Notes: generated by a model not told the origin, from the sequence alone. Positions 42,451-53,637 are shown, numbered from the stretch's first letter. The stretch is 64,000 nt of DNA from Sphingobacterium corticibacter (GCF_003076635.1 NZ_QDKG01000008.1:62001-126000); one strand, 5' to 3'. Numbers and translations: made by a program.

Positions 42451-42858
42451 ATGGCCAGAAACAGGATAAAAAATGGCGAGCTGAGCGAAGAGGTTCAGGA
42501 GGAAATGTCTGACGAACTGGAAGAAAAGGTCGAGGAGACCCAAAATTTCATTCGTACGATATTCTCTTCCAATCCGCTTTCTACCTATTCAGTGACCAAG
42601 AATTTGCCGTTCATCGCTTTTATTGCTTTGCTCGGATTGCTGTATATCTCTAACCGACATTTGGCAGAGAATACGGTGCGTAGAATCGATAGACTTGGTA
42701 AGGATGTCAAAGAGCTGGGTTGGGATTACAAGTCGCTACATGCAGAATTGATGAAGCTGACGACGCAGACTGAGATTGCCAAGCGGGCAGATACGTTGGG
42801 GTTGACCGAACGTACCGAACCGCCAATAAAAATAGAATTAGTAAAAAAAGATAAATAA
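42451..42858 (+). CDS. ftsL: FtsL-like division protein
   Basis: A 135-residue bitopic protein in the FtsL position of the cluster. An acidic cytoplasmic N-terminus (~45 residues) and SNPLSTYSVTKNLPF lead to one membrane helix (~50-68, FIAFIALLGLLYISN) and a periplasmic coiled coil (RIDRLGKDVKELGWDYKSLH onward), ending in TEIAKRADTLGLTERTEPP, the FtsL/FtsB-type tail. It would bridge FtsB and FtsQ and activate FtsW-FtsI. Identified by topology, tail motif and position, as sequence is poorly conserved. Confidence 0.82.
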   Translation: MARNRIKNGELSEEVQEEMSDELEEKVEETQNFIRTIFSSNPLSTYSVTKNLPFIAFIALLGLLYISNRHLAENTVRRIDRLGKDVKELGWDYKSLHAELMKLTTQTEIAKRADTLGLTERTEPPIKIELVKKDK

Positions 42859-42881
42859 GGAGCGCAAAAAACGCATTTACC

Positions 42882-44999
42882 ATGAATATCAGAAAGTCCA
42901 TCTTGATTCGTGTGTACCTAGCCTTCGGGTTAATGGTGTTTGGCGCCCTATTGGTGTTTGGCAAGCTGCTGCATGTGCAATATGTCGATGGTGATAAATG
43001 GCAAACTATTGCGGATTCACTCACTATAAAAGAGCGCGTGGTAGAAGCCGCACGCGGCAATATCTATTCAAATGATGGCAGTTTGCTCGCAACCTCAGTT
43101 CCCGAATACACCATACGCTTTGATGCGATGGCGATCCCAGAGGAAAATAGCGATGTATTCCAGTCGCGAGTAGATTCACTAGCGGCACGCCTTTCCCAAT
43201 TTTTTGGAGATAAATCCGCTCGTCAATATTTGACGCAATTGAAAGAAGCGCGCGCCAAAGGCCAGCGCTATATGCTATTGAAAAGAAATGTATCGCATCA
43301 AGATCTGAAAGAGCTGAAGACTTTCCCTTTGTTGAAAACATTCAAGGAAGGTCGTAGTCGTTATTCGGGTGGCTTGATCGCAGTACAAGAAAACAAACGC
43401 ATCTTACCTTTTACCAATTTGGCGGCGCGTACCATTGGCTATCGCAATGACGAGTATCGTGTAGGATTGGAAGGAGCTTTTGGGGATTATATCGAAGGAA
43501 AAAGCGGTATGCAAATGATGCAACGCATCGCTGGTGGCGTTTGGGTACCGGTGAGTCGCGAAGTCGAAATTGCACCAGTCGATGGTTCGGATATTATCGC
43601 GACGATCGATGTGAATATGCAAGATATGGCACAGCGTGCTTTGGAAAAGCAATTGATCCAAAGCAATGCCGATAATGGTTGCGTGATTCTGATGGAGGTA
43701 GAAACCGGCGAAATCCGCGCGATTGCGAACTTCACCAAAGATACGGATGGCGTATACCGCGAGAAATTTAACTACGCCATTGCGCAAGGCGCAGATCCAG
43801 GCTCTACTTTCAAGTTAGCTTCTTATTTGGCAGCAATCGATGATGGCTATGTCGATACCACCACGGTGATCGATATTGGTAATGGTACGTACAAAGTGCC
43901 ATCGCATACCATCCGCGATTCGCATGCACCAAAAAAATCACGCGTAAGCGTACAAGAAGCTTTTGAAGAATCTTCGAACGTGGCGGTCACGAAAATGATC
44001 CACACGCATTATGGCAATAATCCAAGCAAATTCATCAATAAGCTGCATAGCTGGGGATTGCACAAACCTTTGGGTTTACAGATTCCGGGCGAAGGTGATC
44101 CTTGGGTGAAAACACCAGAAAGCAGATCTTGGAGCAAACTGTCACTGATCCAGATGGCGTATGGTTATGAATTGAAGTTGACGCCATTGCAAACACTGAC
44201 ATTATACAACGCCGTAGCGAATGATGGTAAGATGATCGCGCCGCTTTTTGTTAAAGAGATCCGCAATCTTGGAAATACGGTAGAGCGTTTTGAAGCGCGT
44301 GTGATCAATAAGCAGATTGCTTCCGAAGAAGCGATCGACAAAATGCAAGGCATGATGCGTAGCGTGATGACTAATGGTACAGGAAAACGCTTGCGCAGTC
44401 CGCTATATAATGCGGCCGGTAAAACGGGCACAGCGCAGATGGCCGACGGAGCGAGAGGATACGGAGCGCGTCGCTATCAATCTTCGTTTGCAGGATATTT
44501 TCCGGCAGAAAAGCCAAAATACAGCATGATTGTGGTAATACGCAATCCGCGGAATGGCTATTACGGTGGTTCTGTTGCTGGTCCGGTATTCAAAGAATTG
44601 GCGGATATGGTCTATGCTAACGATTTGAGTTTACACCAGAATTTTGAGAAACGACATGTAAATAGCAAAGGGGATAAAACGCCAAACACTTTGGTGGGCT
44701 CTAAAGAAGCATCTTCTAAAGTATATGCGTGGATGGGATTGCAAGTAAACAATTGGTCGTCGCTAACGCGCCCCGTTAAAGATAGTGCACAACGGAGCAC
44801 CAATGTATTTAGCGAAGCGCAATTTACAGAAGGTGTGGTGCCAAGTGTACTAGGAATGGGATTGATGGATGCCATCTATGCGATGGAAAATGCTGGATTC
44901 AAAACCGCCGTAAAAGGAAAGGGACGCGTGGTGTCTCAATCTTTATTGGCTGGACAGAAGCTGACGGCAGGATCAAAGGTTTTATTAGAATTGAATTAA
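42882..44999 (+). CDS. ftsI: Septal penicillin-binding protein (FtsI/PBP3) with C-terminal PASTA domain
   Basis: A 705-residue transpeptidase that cross-links septal peptidoglycan with FtsW. An N-terminal membrane helix (LAFGLMVFGALLVFGKLL) and a pedestal domain precede the penicillin-binding domain: catalytic STFK in GADPGSTFKLASYL, SSN in EESSNVAVTKM and KTGTAQ in AAGKTGTAQMADG. One PASTA domain ends the protein (VVPSVLGMGLMDAIYAMENA to the end), common in Bacteroidota but absent from E. coli FtsI. Confidence 0.96.
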   Translation: MNIRKSILIRVYLAFGLMVFGALLVFGKLLHVQYVDGDKWQTIADSLTIKERVVEAARGNIYSNDGSLLATSVPEYTIRFDAMAIPEENSDVFQSRVDSLAARLSQFFGDKSARQYLTQLKEARAKGQRYMLLKRNVSHQDLKELKTFPLLKTFKEGRSRYSGGLIAVQENKRILPFTNLAARTIGYRNDEYRVGLEGAFGDYIEGKSGMQMMQRIAGGVWVPVSREVEIAPVDGSDIIATIDVNMQDMAQRALEKQLIQSNADNGCVILMEVETGEIRAIANFTKDTDGVYREKFNYAIAQGADPGSTFKLASYLAAIDDGYVDTTTVIDIGNGTYKVPSHTIRDSHAPKKSRVSVQEAFEESSNVAVTKMIHTHYGNNPSKFINKLHSWGLHKPLGLQIPGEGDPWVKTPESRSWSKLSLIQMAYGYELKLTPLQTLTLYNAVANDGKMIAPLFVKEIRNLGNTVERFEARVINKQIASEEAIDKMQGMMRSVMTNGTGKRLRSPLYNAAGKTGTAQMADGARGYGARRYQSSFAGYFPAEKPKYSMIVVIRNPRNGYYGGSVAGPVFKELADMVYANDLSLHQNFEKRHVNSKGDKTPNTLVGSKEASSKVYAWMGLQVNNWSSLTRPVKDSAQRSTNVFSEAQFTEGVVPSVLGMGLMDAIYAMENAGFKTAVKGKGRVVSQSLLAGQKLTAGSKVLLELN

Positions 45000-45011
45000 A
45001 CACAGGATTGT

Positions 45012-46466
45012 ATGATATTGAAAGATCTACTTCATGCTGTTCCGGTAAAGGAATATAAAGGCCAACTCGATATCGAGGTGACAGGTCTGTGTTTTGATTC
45101 ACGCGCAGTGGTAGATGGTAATCTCTTTATTGCGGTACGCGGAACGCATACCGATGGCCATTTGTACTTGCAAAAGGCCATTGACTTAGGTGCCAATGCG
45201 GTGTTGGTGGAAGAATTGCCTGATGAAACAAATGAAGACATCACCTATATCTTGGTGGATGATTCTTCTTATGTTTTGGGTTTGGTCGCTGCCAACTATT
45301 ACGATAATCCTTCGCATCAATTAAAATTGGTGGGTGTGACGGGGACGAATGGAAAAACCACCGTAGCTACGCTCTTGTACAATCTATTTATTGGATTGAG
45401 CTATCAAGTAGGGCTATTATCAACGGTAGAAAATCGTATTTCTGGTCGCATCATACCGACTACACATACCACCTTAGACCCGATCTCTCTCAACAAATTG
45501 TTGCGCGAAATGGTCGACGAAGGTTGTGATTATTGTTTTATGGAAGTGAGTTCGCACGCGGTGGTACAGCAGCGCATTGCAGGTTTGCGTTTTGCGGGTG
45601 GTATATTCACCAACATTACGCATGATCACTTAGATTTCCACGAAACCTTTGACAACTATATCAAAGCAAAGAAGAAATTTTTTGACGATCTAGATCGGGA
45701 TGCCTTTGCATTGAGCAATGCCGACGATCGCAATGGCGCGGTAATGTTGCAAAATACCGTCGCTTATCAGAAAACATACGGTTTAAAAGGTTTAGCCGAT
45801 TTCAAAATGCGCATCGTAGAGAGCCATTTTGATGGTATGCTGCTACACCTTGACGGGCAGGATGTGTGGGTGAAATTAGTGGGACATTTCAATGCCTACA
45901 ATTTATTAGCCGTATATGGCGCTTCGATTCTATTAGAGCAAGAAACCATGAAAGTGCTCACAGCGATCAGCAATATCGTTGGCGCAGAAGGAAGGTTTGA
46001 GGCCTTACGTTCACCGCAAGGACAAATCGGTATTGTGGATTATGCACATACGCCTGATGCGGTCGAAAATGTACTAGATACGGTAGCAGACTTACGTCAG
46101 GCCGGACAACAGATTATCACCGTCATTGGTTGCGGTGGGGATCGCGATAAAACAAAAAGACCGAAAATGGCGAAGGTAGCAGCGCTGAAAAGCGATACCG
46201 TGATTCTGACGTCTGATAATCCGCGAAGTGAAGATCCTTTGCAGATTATCCGAGAGATGGAAGCCGGTATTCCGGCTGATAAGCGCAAAGGCGTATTTAG
46301 CATTTCGGACCGAAAAGAAGCCATTCGCGCGGCCTGTCATTTGGCGCAGCCAGGCGATATCATTGTCGTAGCGGGCAAAGGACACGAAAAATATCAAGAC
46401 ATCAATGGTGTGAAGCATCATTTTGATGATAAAGAACAATTAGCAAACGCATTTAACGAGCAATAA
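45012..46466 (+). CDS. murE: UDP-MurNAc-tripeptide synthetase
   Basis: A 484-residue cytoplasmic Mur ligase that adds the third amino acid of the peptidoglycan stem. Seen: N-terminal UDP-binding domain with [20 protein letters not shown], the ATP loop [17 protein letters not shown], and the acceptor motif [16 protein letters not shown] is the signature of meso-diaminopimelate-adding MurE, so the wall is mDAP-type. It starts 12 nt after ftsI and ends 5 nt before mraY. Confidence 0.97.
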   Translation: MILKDLLHAVPVKEYKGQLDIEVTGLCFDSRAVVDGNLFIAVRGTHTDGHLYLQKAIDLGANAVLVEELPDETNEDITYILVDDSSYVLGLVAANYYDNPSHQLKLVGVTGTNGKTTVATLLYNLFIGLSYQVGLLSTVENRISGRIIPTTHTTLDPISLNKLLREMVDEGCDYCFMEVSSHAVVQQRIAGLRFAGGIFTNITHDHLDFHETFDNYIKAKKKFFDDLDRDAFALSNADDRNGAVMLQNTVAYQKTYGLKGLADFKMRIVESHFDGMLLHLDGQDVWVKLVGHFNAYNLLAVYGASILLEQETMKVLTAISNIVGAEGRFEALRSPQGQIGIVDYAHTPDAVENVLDTVADLRQAGQQIITVIGCGGDRDKTKRPKMAKVAALKSDTVILTSDNPRSEDPLQIIREMEAGIPADKRKGVFSISDRKEAIRAACHLAQPGDIIVVAGKGHEKYQDINGVKHHFDDKEQLANAFNEQ

Positions 46467-46471
46467 GAAGG

Positions 46472-47716
46472 ATGTTGTATTATTTATTTACCTGGTTAAA
46501 CGAGCATATGCACATTCCTGGAGCAGGATTGTTCCAGTATATCTCCTTCCGTACGGCCATGGCAGTAATTGTGTCGTTGATTATTACCACCGTATTTGGT
46601 AGCAGACTCATCCGTTTGCTGCACCGCAAGCAAGTGGGCGAAACGGTGCGCGACTTAGGTTTGGAAGGTGAGAAGCAAAAACAGGGCACGCCGACGATGG
46701 GTGGTTTGATCATCATTGCTGGTATATTGATTCCAACACTATTATTTGCTAAGCTGGATAATATTTATGTGATCATCATGATTATCACCACCCTGTGGAT
46801 GGGAGCGATCGGTTTCTTAGATGATTACATCAAAGTTTTTCGCAAAAACAAAGAAGGACTTGCTGGTCGCTTTAAAGTAATTGGTCAGATTGGTTTAGGA
46901 GTTTTTATTGCTGTGACGATGTATTTCCACCCGAGTATTTTGGTGCGTGAGCAAGTAGCTAATCCGTCCTATTCCGTGCCGGTATCTGTTGTGATCAATC
47001 CTTCGACGGGCGAGAAAACCTACGTAGAGGATGTGAAATCTAGCAAGACCAACATTCCTTTTTATAAAAATAATGAGTTTGACTACGCCAAGTCACTGAG
47101 TTTCTTAGGAATCTCTGGTACGTGGATCACGTTTGGTATGACCTTGCTCGTGATTGTGTTTATCGTGACCGCGGTGTCCAACGGAGCCAATATTACGGAT
47201 GGTATTGACGGCTTGGCCACTGGTACGTCGGCCATTATGGGAATCACCTTGGCGATTCTCGCTTACGTTTCAGGTAACGTGATTTTCTCCGATTACCTCA
47301 ATATCATGTATATCCCAAATAGCGGTGAGCTCGTGATTTTTGCAGGCGCCTTTATCGGAGCGTGTACTGGTTTTCTGTGGTACAATGCCTATCCAGCGCA
47401 GGTTTTCATGGGCGATACCGGGAGTTTGACTATTGGTGGTATTATCGCGGCATTTGCGATTCTTATCCGCAAAGAATTATTGATTCCAATACTGTGTGGT
47501 GTTTTCTTGATCGAAAATCTGTCGGTCATCATGCAAGTATCGTATTTCAAATACACTAAGAAAAAATTTGGTGAGGGCCGACGCATCTTTTTGATGTCGC
47601 CATTGCACCACCATTATCAGAAGAAAGGTTATCACGAGTCGAAGATCGTGACGCGCTTTGTAATTGTATCCATCATGTTGGCCATTTTGACCATCGTCAC
47701 TTTAAAAATACGTTAG
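46472..47716 (+). CDS. mraY: Phospho-MurNAc-pentapeptide transferase
   Basis: A 414-residue integral membrane enzyme that makes lipid I from UDP-MurNAc-pentapeptide and undecaprenyl phosphate. Seen: about ten membrane segments, the cytoplasmic [20 protein letters not shown], catalytic-Asp loop [32 protein letters not shown] and [19 protein letters not shown]. An insert of ~50 residues ([19 protein letters not shown]) between helices is larger than in E. coli MraY, as in other Bacteroidota. murD begins on the next base after its stop. Confidence 0.97.
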   Translation: MLYYLFTWLNEHMHIPGAGLFQYISFRTAMAVIVSLIITTVFGSRLIRLLHRKQVGETVRDLGLEGEKQKQGTPTMGGLIIIAGILIPTLLFAKLDNIYVIIMIITTLWMGAIGFLDDYIKVFRKNKEGLAGRFKVIGQIGLGVFIAVTMYFHPSILVREQVANPSYSVPVSVVINPSTGEKTYVEDVKSSKTNIPFYKNNEFDYAKSLSFLGISGTWITFGMTLLVIVFIVTAVSNGANITDGIDGLATGTSAIMGITLAILAYVSGNVIFSDYLNIMYIPNSGELVIFAGAFIGACTGFLWYNAYPAQVFMGDTGSLTIGGIIAAFAILIRKELLIPILCGVFLIENLSVIMQVSYFKYTKKKFGEGRRIFLMSPLHHHYQKKGYHESKIVTRFVIVSIMLAILTIVTLKIR

Positions 47717-49093
47717 ATGCCAAATATCGAACATAGCTATTATCCGCACGCCGGTCGTGTCGTCATCTTAGGTGGCGGTGAGAGCGGAGTGGGTGCTGCT
47801 ATCCTTGCGAAGGATAAGGGCTTTGAGGTGTTTGTATCCGATATGGCGCTATTAGCAGAGCAATTTAAAGCGACGCTAACACAAGAAGCGATCGCTTTTG
47901 AAGAAGGTCAACATACGGAAGCGGAGATTCTGAATGCGGATTTGATCATCAAAAGTCCGGGTATTCCGGAGACTGCGCCGCTGATGCAGCAATTACGCAA
48001 AACCAGTATTCCGGTGATTTCGGAAATTGAGTTTGCCGCACAATATACCGATGCCACTTTATGTTGCATCACCGGATCAAATGGTAAATCGACCACCACG
48101 ATGCTGACGTACGAAATCTTTCGTCATGCCGGATTGAACGTGGGTGTGGCCGGGAATATCGGACAAAGCTTCGCTTTGCAAGTAGCGCGCGAGCAACGCG
48201 ATGTATACGTATTGGAGTTATCGAGCTTTATGCTCGATGATATGCATCATTTCCGTGCGCATATCGCGATACTGCTCAACATCACGCCAGATCATCTGGA
48301 TCGGTATAACTATGACATGAATGCGTATGTGGATTCAAAATTCCGCATTATTCAAAATCAGCAGACGGAAGATTATTTTATCTATTGCGCCGACGACGAA
48401 GAAATTACCAAAGGATTAGCTCGGCATCAGTCGCCCGCGATGTCCTTGCCATTCACGCAAGTGGATACTGCGCTAGCACAAGGCGCTTATATAGACGAAC
48501 AAAAGAACTTGATTATTAACATACCTAAACGGGAACCATTTACGATGAATATTGAAGAACTATCACTACAAGGCAAGCACAATGTTTACAACAATTCTGC
48601 TGCTGGATTAGCCGCTAAAGCACAGCAATTGCGTAATAGTGTGATGAAGGAAAGCATGCAATCCTATGTCAATATCGCGCATCGTTTGGAGCACGTGGCG
48701 TGTATTGGCGGCGTTACTTACATCAACGACTCCAAAGCGACTAACGTTAATTCCGTATGGTATGCCTTAGAAAGTTTCTCGCCCGATATCGTGTTGATCA
48801 TGGGTGGTGTAGACAAAGGAAATGACTATGACATGCTGCGTGACCTCGTAAAAAGCAAGGTAAAAGCGATCATCTGTATTGGTAAACACAATGGTCGTAT
48901 TCACGAGGCATTTGAATCGGATACGGATGTGATTGTCAATAGCGCTTCCATGGGAGATGCGGTAGAAATCGCTTCGCATATTGCGAAAAAAGGAGATACG
49001 GTATTGTTGTCACCTGCTTGCGCAAGTTTCGATTGGTTTAAAAATTATGAAGATCGTGGGGATCAATTTAAAGAAGCGGTAATGGCCCTTTAA
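47717..49093 (+). CDS. murD: UDP-MurNAc-L-alanine:D-glutamate ligase
   Basis: A 458-residue Mur ligase that adds D-glutamate to UDP-MurNAc-L-Ala. Seen: an N-terminal Rossmann-like VVILGGGESGVGAAILA, ATP loop CCITGSNGKSTTTMLTYE, catalytic HLDRYNYDM region, and the late INDSKATNVNSVWYALESF. Length is normal. It begins immediately after mraY. Confidence 0.97.
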   Translation: MPNIEHSYYPHAGRVVILGGGESGVGAAILAKDKGFEVFVSDMALLAEQFKATLTQEAIAFEEGQHTEAEILNADLIIKSPGIPETAPLMQQLRKTSIPVISEIEFAAQYTDATLCCITGSNGKSTTTMLTYEIFRHAGLNVGVAGNIGQSFALQVAREQRDVYVLELSSFMLDDMHHFRAHIAILLNITPDHLDRYNYDMNAYVDSKFRIIQNQQTEDYFIYCADDEEITKGLARHQSPAMSLPFTQVDTALAQGAYIDEQKNLIINIPKREPFTMNIEELSLQGKHNVYNNSAAGLAAKAQQLRNSVMKESMQSYVNIAHRLEHVACIGGVTYINDSKATNVNSVWYALESFSPDIVLIMGGVDKGNDYDMLRDLVKSKVKAIICIGKHNGRIHEAFESDTDVIVNSASMGDAVEIASHIAKKGDTVLLSPACASFDWFKNYEDRGDQFKEAVMAL

Positions 49094-49113
49094 GTTGTTA
49101 GAGATAACAGATT

Positions 49114-50319
49114 ATGACAATAGAACAGATTTTTTCAAAACTCAAGGGAGATAAGTGGATCTGGATAATCGTACTTATCCTGTCTGGCTGGTCTTTGTTG
49201 GCGGTATACAGCTCGGTGGGCACCTTAGCTTACAAAGAGGGCAAGGGTACTGAATTATATCTGTTTAAGCATTTTGCCATTATCGCGGTTGGATTGGTGC
49301 TGATGTATCTGTCGCACAAATTGGATTACCGGTACTATGCTGGTATCTCCAAATTGCTGATGATCATCACGATTCCACTACTACTCGCAACATTGATATT
49401 TGGAGATTCCATTAATCAGGCGAATCGTTGGTTGACGATCCCGGTGATTAATCAATCATTCCAAACTTCCGATTTAGCGAAGTTGGCCTTGATTACTTTC
49501 CTCGCGCGTATGTTGTCGCGCAAACAAGAAGAAATTAAGGATGTCAAGAAGTCATTTGTGCCGATTATGGGCGCTGTATGCGCAGTATTCGTACTCATTG
49601 CGGTAGCGAATATGTCTACTGCGGTGATGCTATTTGGCGTGAGCATTTTGCTGTTGTTAATTGGCCGGATCTCTTTCAAACAAATTACGATTGTCTGTAT
49701 TGGCTGTGGTATTTTATTGATGTTGGTTGCTTTCTTAGGTCCACGCCGTGCCACGTACATGAGTCGTATCGAAGGATTTTTTCATACCGAAGAAGCGATT
49801 GATGGATCTGGAGCAGTACCTTTTCAAGAAGATAAAAACTTCCAGGCGAACAATTCAAAAATCGCGATCGCGACGGGTGGATTTTTTGGTAAAGGATGGG
49901 GAAATAGTGTGCAACGTAATGTGCTGCCGCACCCATATTCAGATTTTATCTTCGCGATTATCATCGAGGAATATGGCACAGTCGGTGGTTTCGTACTCTT
50001 GACCTTATATCTCGCTTTGATGTACCGCATTATCCGCATCGTGACCTTAAGTCCACGTGCGTTTGGCGCTTTCTTGGCGGCAGGATTGGGTTTCAGCTTG
50101 ACGATTCAGGCATTAGCCAATATGGCGGTAGCTGTTGGTTTAGGTCCGGTTACTGGAGTTCCATTGCCACTAGTGAGTATGGGCGGAACGTCGATTTTAT
50201 TTACGAGTGTGGCCTTGGGAATTATTCTCAGCGTAAGTCGTAATGTCGAAGAATTAAAAGGTAAAGAAGAATTAAATGATGTCGTAAAACCACGTCGTGT
50301 GGTCGTCGGCAGTATATAA
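49114..50319 (+). CDS. ftsW: Septal peptidoglycan polymerase FtsW (SEDS family)
   Basis: A 401-residue SEDS glycosyltransferase with about ten membrane helices that polymerises lipid II at the septum with FtsI. Seen: NQANRWLTIPVINQSFQTSD (conserved first loop), HPYSDFIFAIIIEEYGTVGG with the catalytic-loop Asp, and VPLPLVSMGGTSILF near the C-terminus. It starts 20 nt after murD. Confidence 0.96.
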   Translation: MTIEQIFSKLKGDKWIWIIVLILSGWSLLAVYSSVGTLAYKEGKGTELYLFKHFAIIAVGLVLMYLSHKLDYRYYAGISKLLMIITIPLLLATLIFGDSINQANRWLTIPVINQSFQTSDLAKLALITFLARMLSRKQEEIKDVKKSFVPIMGAVCAVFVLIAVANMSTAVMLFGVSILLLLIGRISFKQITIVCIGCGILLMLVAFLGPRRATYMSRIEGFFHTEEAIDGSGAVPFQEDKNFQANNSKIAIATGGFFGKGWGNSVQRNVLPHPYSDFIFAIIIEEYGTVGGFVLLTLYLALMYRIIRIVTLSPRAFGAFLAAGLGFSLTIQALANMAVAVGLGPVTGVPLPLVSMGGTSILFTSVALGIILSVSRNVEELKGKEELNDVVKPRRVVVGSI

Positions 50320-50329
50320 TTGAAAAAGC

Positions 50330-51427
50330 ATGGCAAACAAAGTAATCATAAGCGGTGGCGGTACGGGAGGACATATCTTTCCGGCAATTGCTATTGCAAA
50401 TGCCCTTCGGCAGTTGCAGCCCGATGTGGAGATTTTGTTTGTGGGCGCCAATGGTAAAATGGAAATGGATCGCGTACCTGCTGCAGGTTACGAGATTGTG
50501 GGCTTAGATATTCAAGGTTTCAACCGCCAATCCATGTTAAAGAACTTGATCTTGCCATTTCGGCTGATCGCTAGCATGTGGAAAGCGCGGCAAATCATTC
50601 GTCAGTTCGGCGCGCAGGCAGCTGTCGGTGTTGGTGGATATGCTTCTGGTCCTTTGCTTCAAGTGGCGAATATGATGGGCATACCGACTTTGATTCAGGA
50701 ACAGAATTCTTATGCCGGATTGACCAATAAACAATTGGGCAAAAAAGCCCAGCGGATTTGTGTGGCTTATGAAAATATGGAGCGATTTTTTCCAGCGGAA
50801 AAAATCATGCTAACGGGTAATCCAATTCGTCGTTCGTCGGTACAAATCGAGGGTAAACGCGAAGAAGCAATACATGCCTTCGGTTTGGATCTAGACAAAA
50901 AAACGGTTTTGGTCACCGGAGGTAGTCTGGGTGCCAAAACATTGAATGATTGTCTGACGGAAGGTCTAGAGCGGTTATTAGATAAGAATATACAAATCAT
51001 CTGGCAATGCGGTAGTTATTACTACGAGAAATTGTCCGAAGAGTTGAAAGATAAGCTAACAGATAGCGTGAAGCTCATGCCATTTTTGGAGCGCATGGAT
51101 TATGCGTATGCGGCGGCAGATTTTATTGTTGCACGTGCAGGAGCTGGTACGATATCAGAATTGGCCGTAGTCGGCAAGCCGGTTGTCTTGGTGCCATCGC
51201 CAAATGTGTCAGATGATCATCAGACAAAAAATGCCTTGGCTTTATCGGAGCATAAAGCAGCTATTATGGTGAGCGATCTTTCTGCACGTATGCATTTAGT
51301 TGATGAGTTGATGGCGGTGATTGATGATGAAGCGACAGCTTACGAATTGGGCGAACGAATTAAAGAGATGGCCTTGTTGGATGCCGATGTAGTAATCGCA
51401 CAAGAGGTTTTAAAAATGATAAAATAA
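50330..51427 (+). CDS. murG: Lipid II synthase MurG
   Basis: A 365-residue membrane-associated GT-B glycosyltransferase (GT28) that adds GlcNAc to lipid I. Seen: GGGTGGHIFPAIAIANALRQ, GGYASGPLLQVANMMGIPTL, TGGSLGAKTLNDCL and the C-terminal FIVARAGAGTISELAVVGKP with the nucleotide-binding Glu. Starts 10 nt after ftsW, ends 5 nt before murC. Confidence 0.97.
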   Translation: MANKVIISGGGTGGHIFPAIAIANALRQLQPDVEILFVGANGKMEMDRVPAAGYEIVGLDIQGFNRQSMLKNLILPFRLIASMWKARQIIRQFGAQAAVGVGGYASGPLLQVANMMGIPTLIQEQNSYAGLTNKQLGKKAQRICVAYENMERFFPAEKIMLTGNPIRRSSVQIEGKREEAIHAFGLDLDKKTVLVTGGSLGAKTLNDCLTEGLERLLDKNIQIIWQCGSYYYEKLSEELKDKLTDSVKLMPFLERMDYAYAAADFIVARAGAGTISELAVVGKPVVLVPSPNVSDDHQTKNALALSEHKAAIMVSDLSARMHLVDELMAVIDDEATAYELGERIKEMALLDADVVIAQEVLKMIK

Positions 51428-51432
51428 GGGTT

Positions 51433-52788
51433 ATGCATATCGACCAAATTAGAACAGTTTATTTATTGGGCATTGGCGGCATCGGCATGAGTGGATTAGC
51501 GCGCTATTTCCAACATTTAGGTTGTGCTGTATCGGGTTATGATAAGACCGAAACCGAACTGACCAAGGCTTTGGTCGAAGAAGGTATTGCGGTTACGTAT
51601 CAAGATGATGTTCGCGAATTGCCCGATCATTTGGCTACGCCAAATGAGGAAACTTTGATCATTTTTACGCCAGCCGTACCAACTGATCTGACCTTGAAAA
51701 ACACGTTGATCGAACGCGGCTTTACCTTGTACAAACGTTCTCAGGTTTTGGGTTTCATTAGTGCGAGTCGTTTTACGATTGCGGTGGCGGGTACACATGG
51801 CAAAACCACGACCTCGACCATGATTGCACATGTCTTGAAAGATTCAGGATATGATTGTTCGGCGTTTTTAGGCGGTATTAGCACTAATTATCAGAGCAAC
51901 GTTTTATACGGTGACAACAATACGGTCGTGGTAGAAGCGGATGAGTTTGATCGCTCTTTCTTGACGCTACATCCCAACATCGCGATTGTCACTTCAGCAG
52001 ATGCTGATCACCTAGATATTTATGGTGATGCAGCACAGCTGGTCGAATCTTTTGAGCTTTTCTTGGATCGCGTAGTGGCAGACGGTATTAAGATCGTCAA
52101 GAAAGGCTTGCCTTTTTCGGGTGATATTTCTTACGCGAAAGAAGAAAAAGCAGATGCGTATGCCGACAATATACAGATCAAAAATGGAGAGTTCTACTTC
52201 GATTATCATGCGGATAATTTGACGCTGAAAGATATTCGATTAGGAATTCCCGGGTTACATAACATTGAAAACGCAGTTTCGGCAATTACGGTCGCAAATT
52301 TGCTAAGCATAAGCGGCGAAAAAATCATCGCTGCTTTAGGTACATTTCAGGGAGTAAAAAGACGTTTTGAATATGTCGTAAGACAGGAAGATGCTGTGTA
52401 CATAGATGACTATGCACACCATCCAGAAGAGTTGCGCGCTTTTCTAACGTCTATGCGTAAGCTGTATCCAGAAAAGAAGTTGACCGTGGTCTTTCAACCA
52501 CATCTATTCACACGCACGCGTGACTTTGTCGACGGCTTCGCGGAAGTGCTCGGCTTAGCCGATACGCTGTATTTGATGGAGATCTACCCAGCGCGGGAGA
52601 AACCGATTGATGGTGTAAATGCGCAGTGGTTGCTCGACAAGATCGACTTGGAAGATAAGCACATCTTGACGGCACAGCAAATATTGGATACCGTAGAAGA
52701 AACGCGTCCTGAATTGATCGTAACAGTAGGAGCAGGAGATATTGATCGACTGGTAAAACCTTTAAAACAACTATTGACAAATGCTTAA
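51433..52788 (+). CDS. murC: UDP-MurNAc:L-alanine ligase
   Basis: A 451-residue Mur ligase that attaches L-alanine to UDP-MurNAc, the first stem-peptide step. Seen: LLGIGGIGMSGLARYFQHLG, ATP loop AVAGTHGKTTTSTMIAHVL, FDRSFLTLHPNIAIVTSADADH and IDDYAHHPEELRAFLTSM. It overlaps ftsQ by 8 nt, so expression of the two is linked. Confidence 0.97.
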   Translation: MHIDQIRTVYLLGIGGIGMSGLARYFQHLGCAVSGYDKTETELTKALVEEGIAVTYQDDVRELPDHLATPNEETLIIFTPAVPTDLTLKNTLIERGFTLYKRSQVLGFISASRFTIAVAGTHGKTTTSTMIAHVLKDSGYDCSAFLGGISTNYQSNVLYGDNNTVVVEADEFDRSFLTLHPNIAIVTSADADHLDIYGDAAQLVESFELFLDRVVADGIKIVKKGLPFSGDISYAKEEKADAYADNIQIKNGEFYFDYHADNLTLKDIRLGIPGLHNIENAVSAITVANLLSISGEKIIAALGTFQGVKRRFEYVVRQEDAVYIDDYAHHPEELRAFLTSMRKLYPEKKLTVVFQPHLFTRTRDFVDGFAEVLGLADTLYLMEIYPAREKPIDGVNAQWLLDKIDLEDKHILTAQQILDTVEETRPELIVTVGAGDIDRLVKPLKQLLTNA

Positions 52789-53605
52789 CTGGCTTAAAAA
52801 TATACCATGGCGCTTGATCGGTTCGATAACACTCGGACTGGCGGCTTTCGTGGGCGTCATGATGTTGATGGGTTTGGTTGCCAGAAAGGATGCCGCACAA
52901 TCCTGCACCGCCTTGCAAATCATGGTTGAAGGAAAGGAAACTTTCATCGATCAAGCAGATATCACCGCCATTATTGAGAATCAATATGGTAAGGTAGTCG
53001 GTAGACAATTATTGGATATTCCTTTGCAAAAGATAGAAGCTTCGTTGAAAGCATTGCCTTATGTATCTAATGCCGATATCCATGTCGATATCAATGGCGT
53101 GATGAAGGTGTCGGTGCAACAGCGTGCGATTTTGCTACGCGTGATCAATCGCGTCGGTCAAGAATTCTATGTAGATACTGAAGGAAAGAAGATTCCGACT
53201 ACGCTAAAATATGTGCCGCACACGATTGTAGCCAACGGGTACATTCGCGAATCGTTTGGCAAACCGTTGGAAGCGATCGAATCGCCAGTGGTAGAAGATT
53301 TAGCCGCAATTGTGCGCCATATCAATACGAGCGAACTGTGGAGCAATCAAGTTGTACAATTGTACGTCAATGAAAAAGGAGATATCGAATTGGTGCCACG
53401 CGTTGGCGATCAAGACCTGATCTTAGGTAATGCCCAAGATTTGGATGATAAATTGCGTAGACTGGAGATTTTCTATCAGAGAATCTTGCCGCGGGTCGGC
53501 ACGGAAGCGTATAGCAAAGTGAATGTCAAATATGCTGATCAGATTATCTGCGAAAGATATGGGGATTGGTTTATCGACAGTTTACAGATGAAAATGAATA
53601 AATAA
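52781..53605 (+). CDS. ftsQ: Division protein FtsQ
   Basis: A 274-residue bitopic protein of the divisome. A short cytoplasmic start, one membrane helix (~12-32, LIGSITLGLAAFVGVMMLMG), then a periplasmic POTRA-like domain (IDQADITAIIENQYGKVVGR, IEASLKALPYVSNADIHVD) and the FtsQ/DivIB domain. It would connect FtsL/FtsB to the ring. Its start lies inside murC; ftsA follows after 32 nt. Confidence 0.9.
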   Translation: MLNWLKNIPWRLIGSITLGLAAFVGVMMLMGLVARKDAAQSCTALQIMVEGKETFIDQADITAIIENQYGKVVGRQLLDIPLQKIEASLKALPYVSNADIHVDINGVMKVSVQQRAILLRVINRVGQEFYVDTEGKKIPTTLKYVPHTIVANGYIRESFGKPLEAIESPVVEDLAAIVRHINTSELWSNQVVQLYVNEKGDIELVPRVGDQDLILGNAQDLDDKLRRLEIFYQRILPRVGTEAYSKVNVKYADQIICERYGDWFIDSLQMKMNK

Positions 53606-53637
53606 TACCGAAGAATAACACAGCAAATACACAGCGT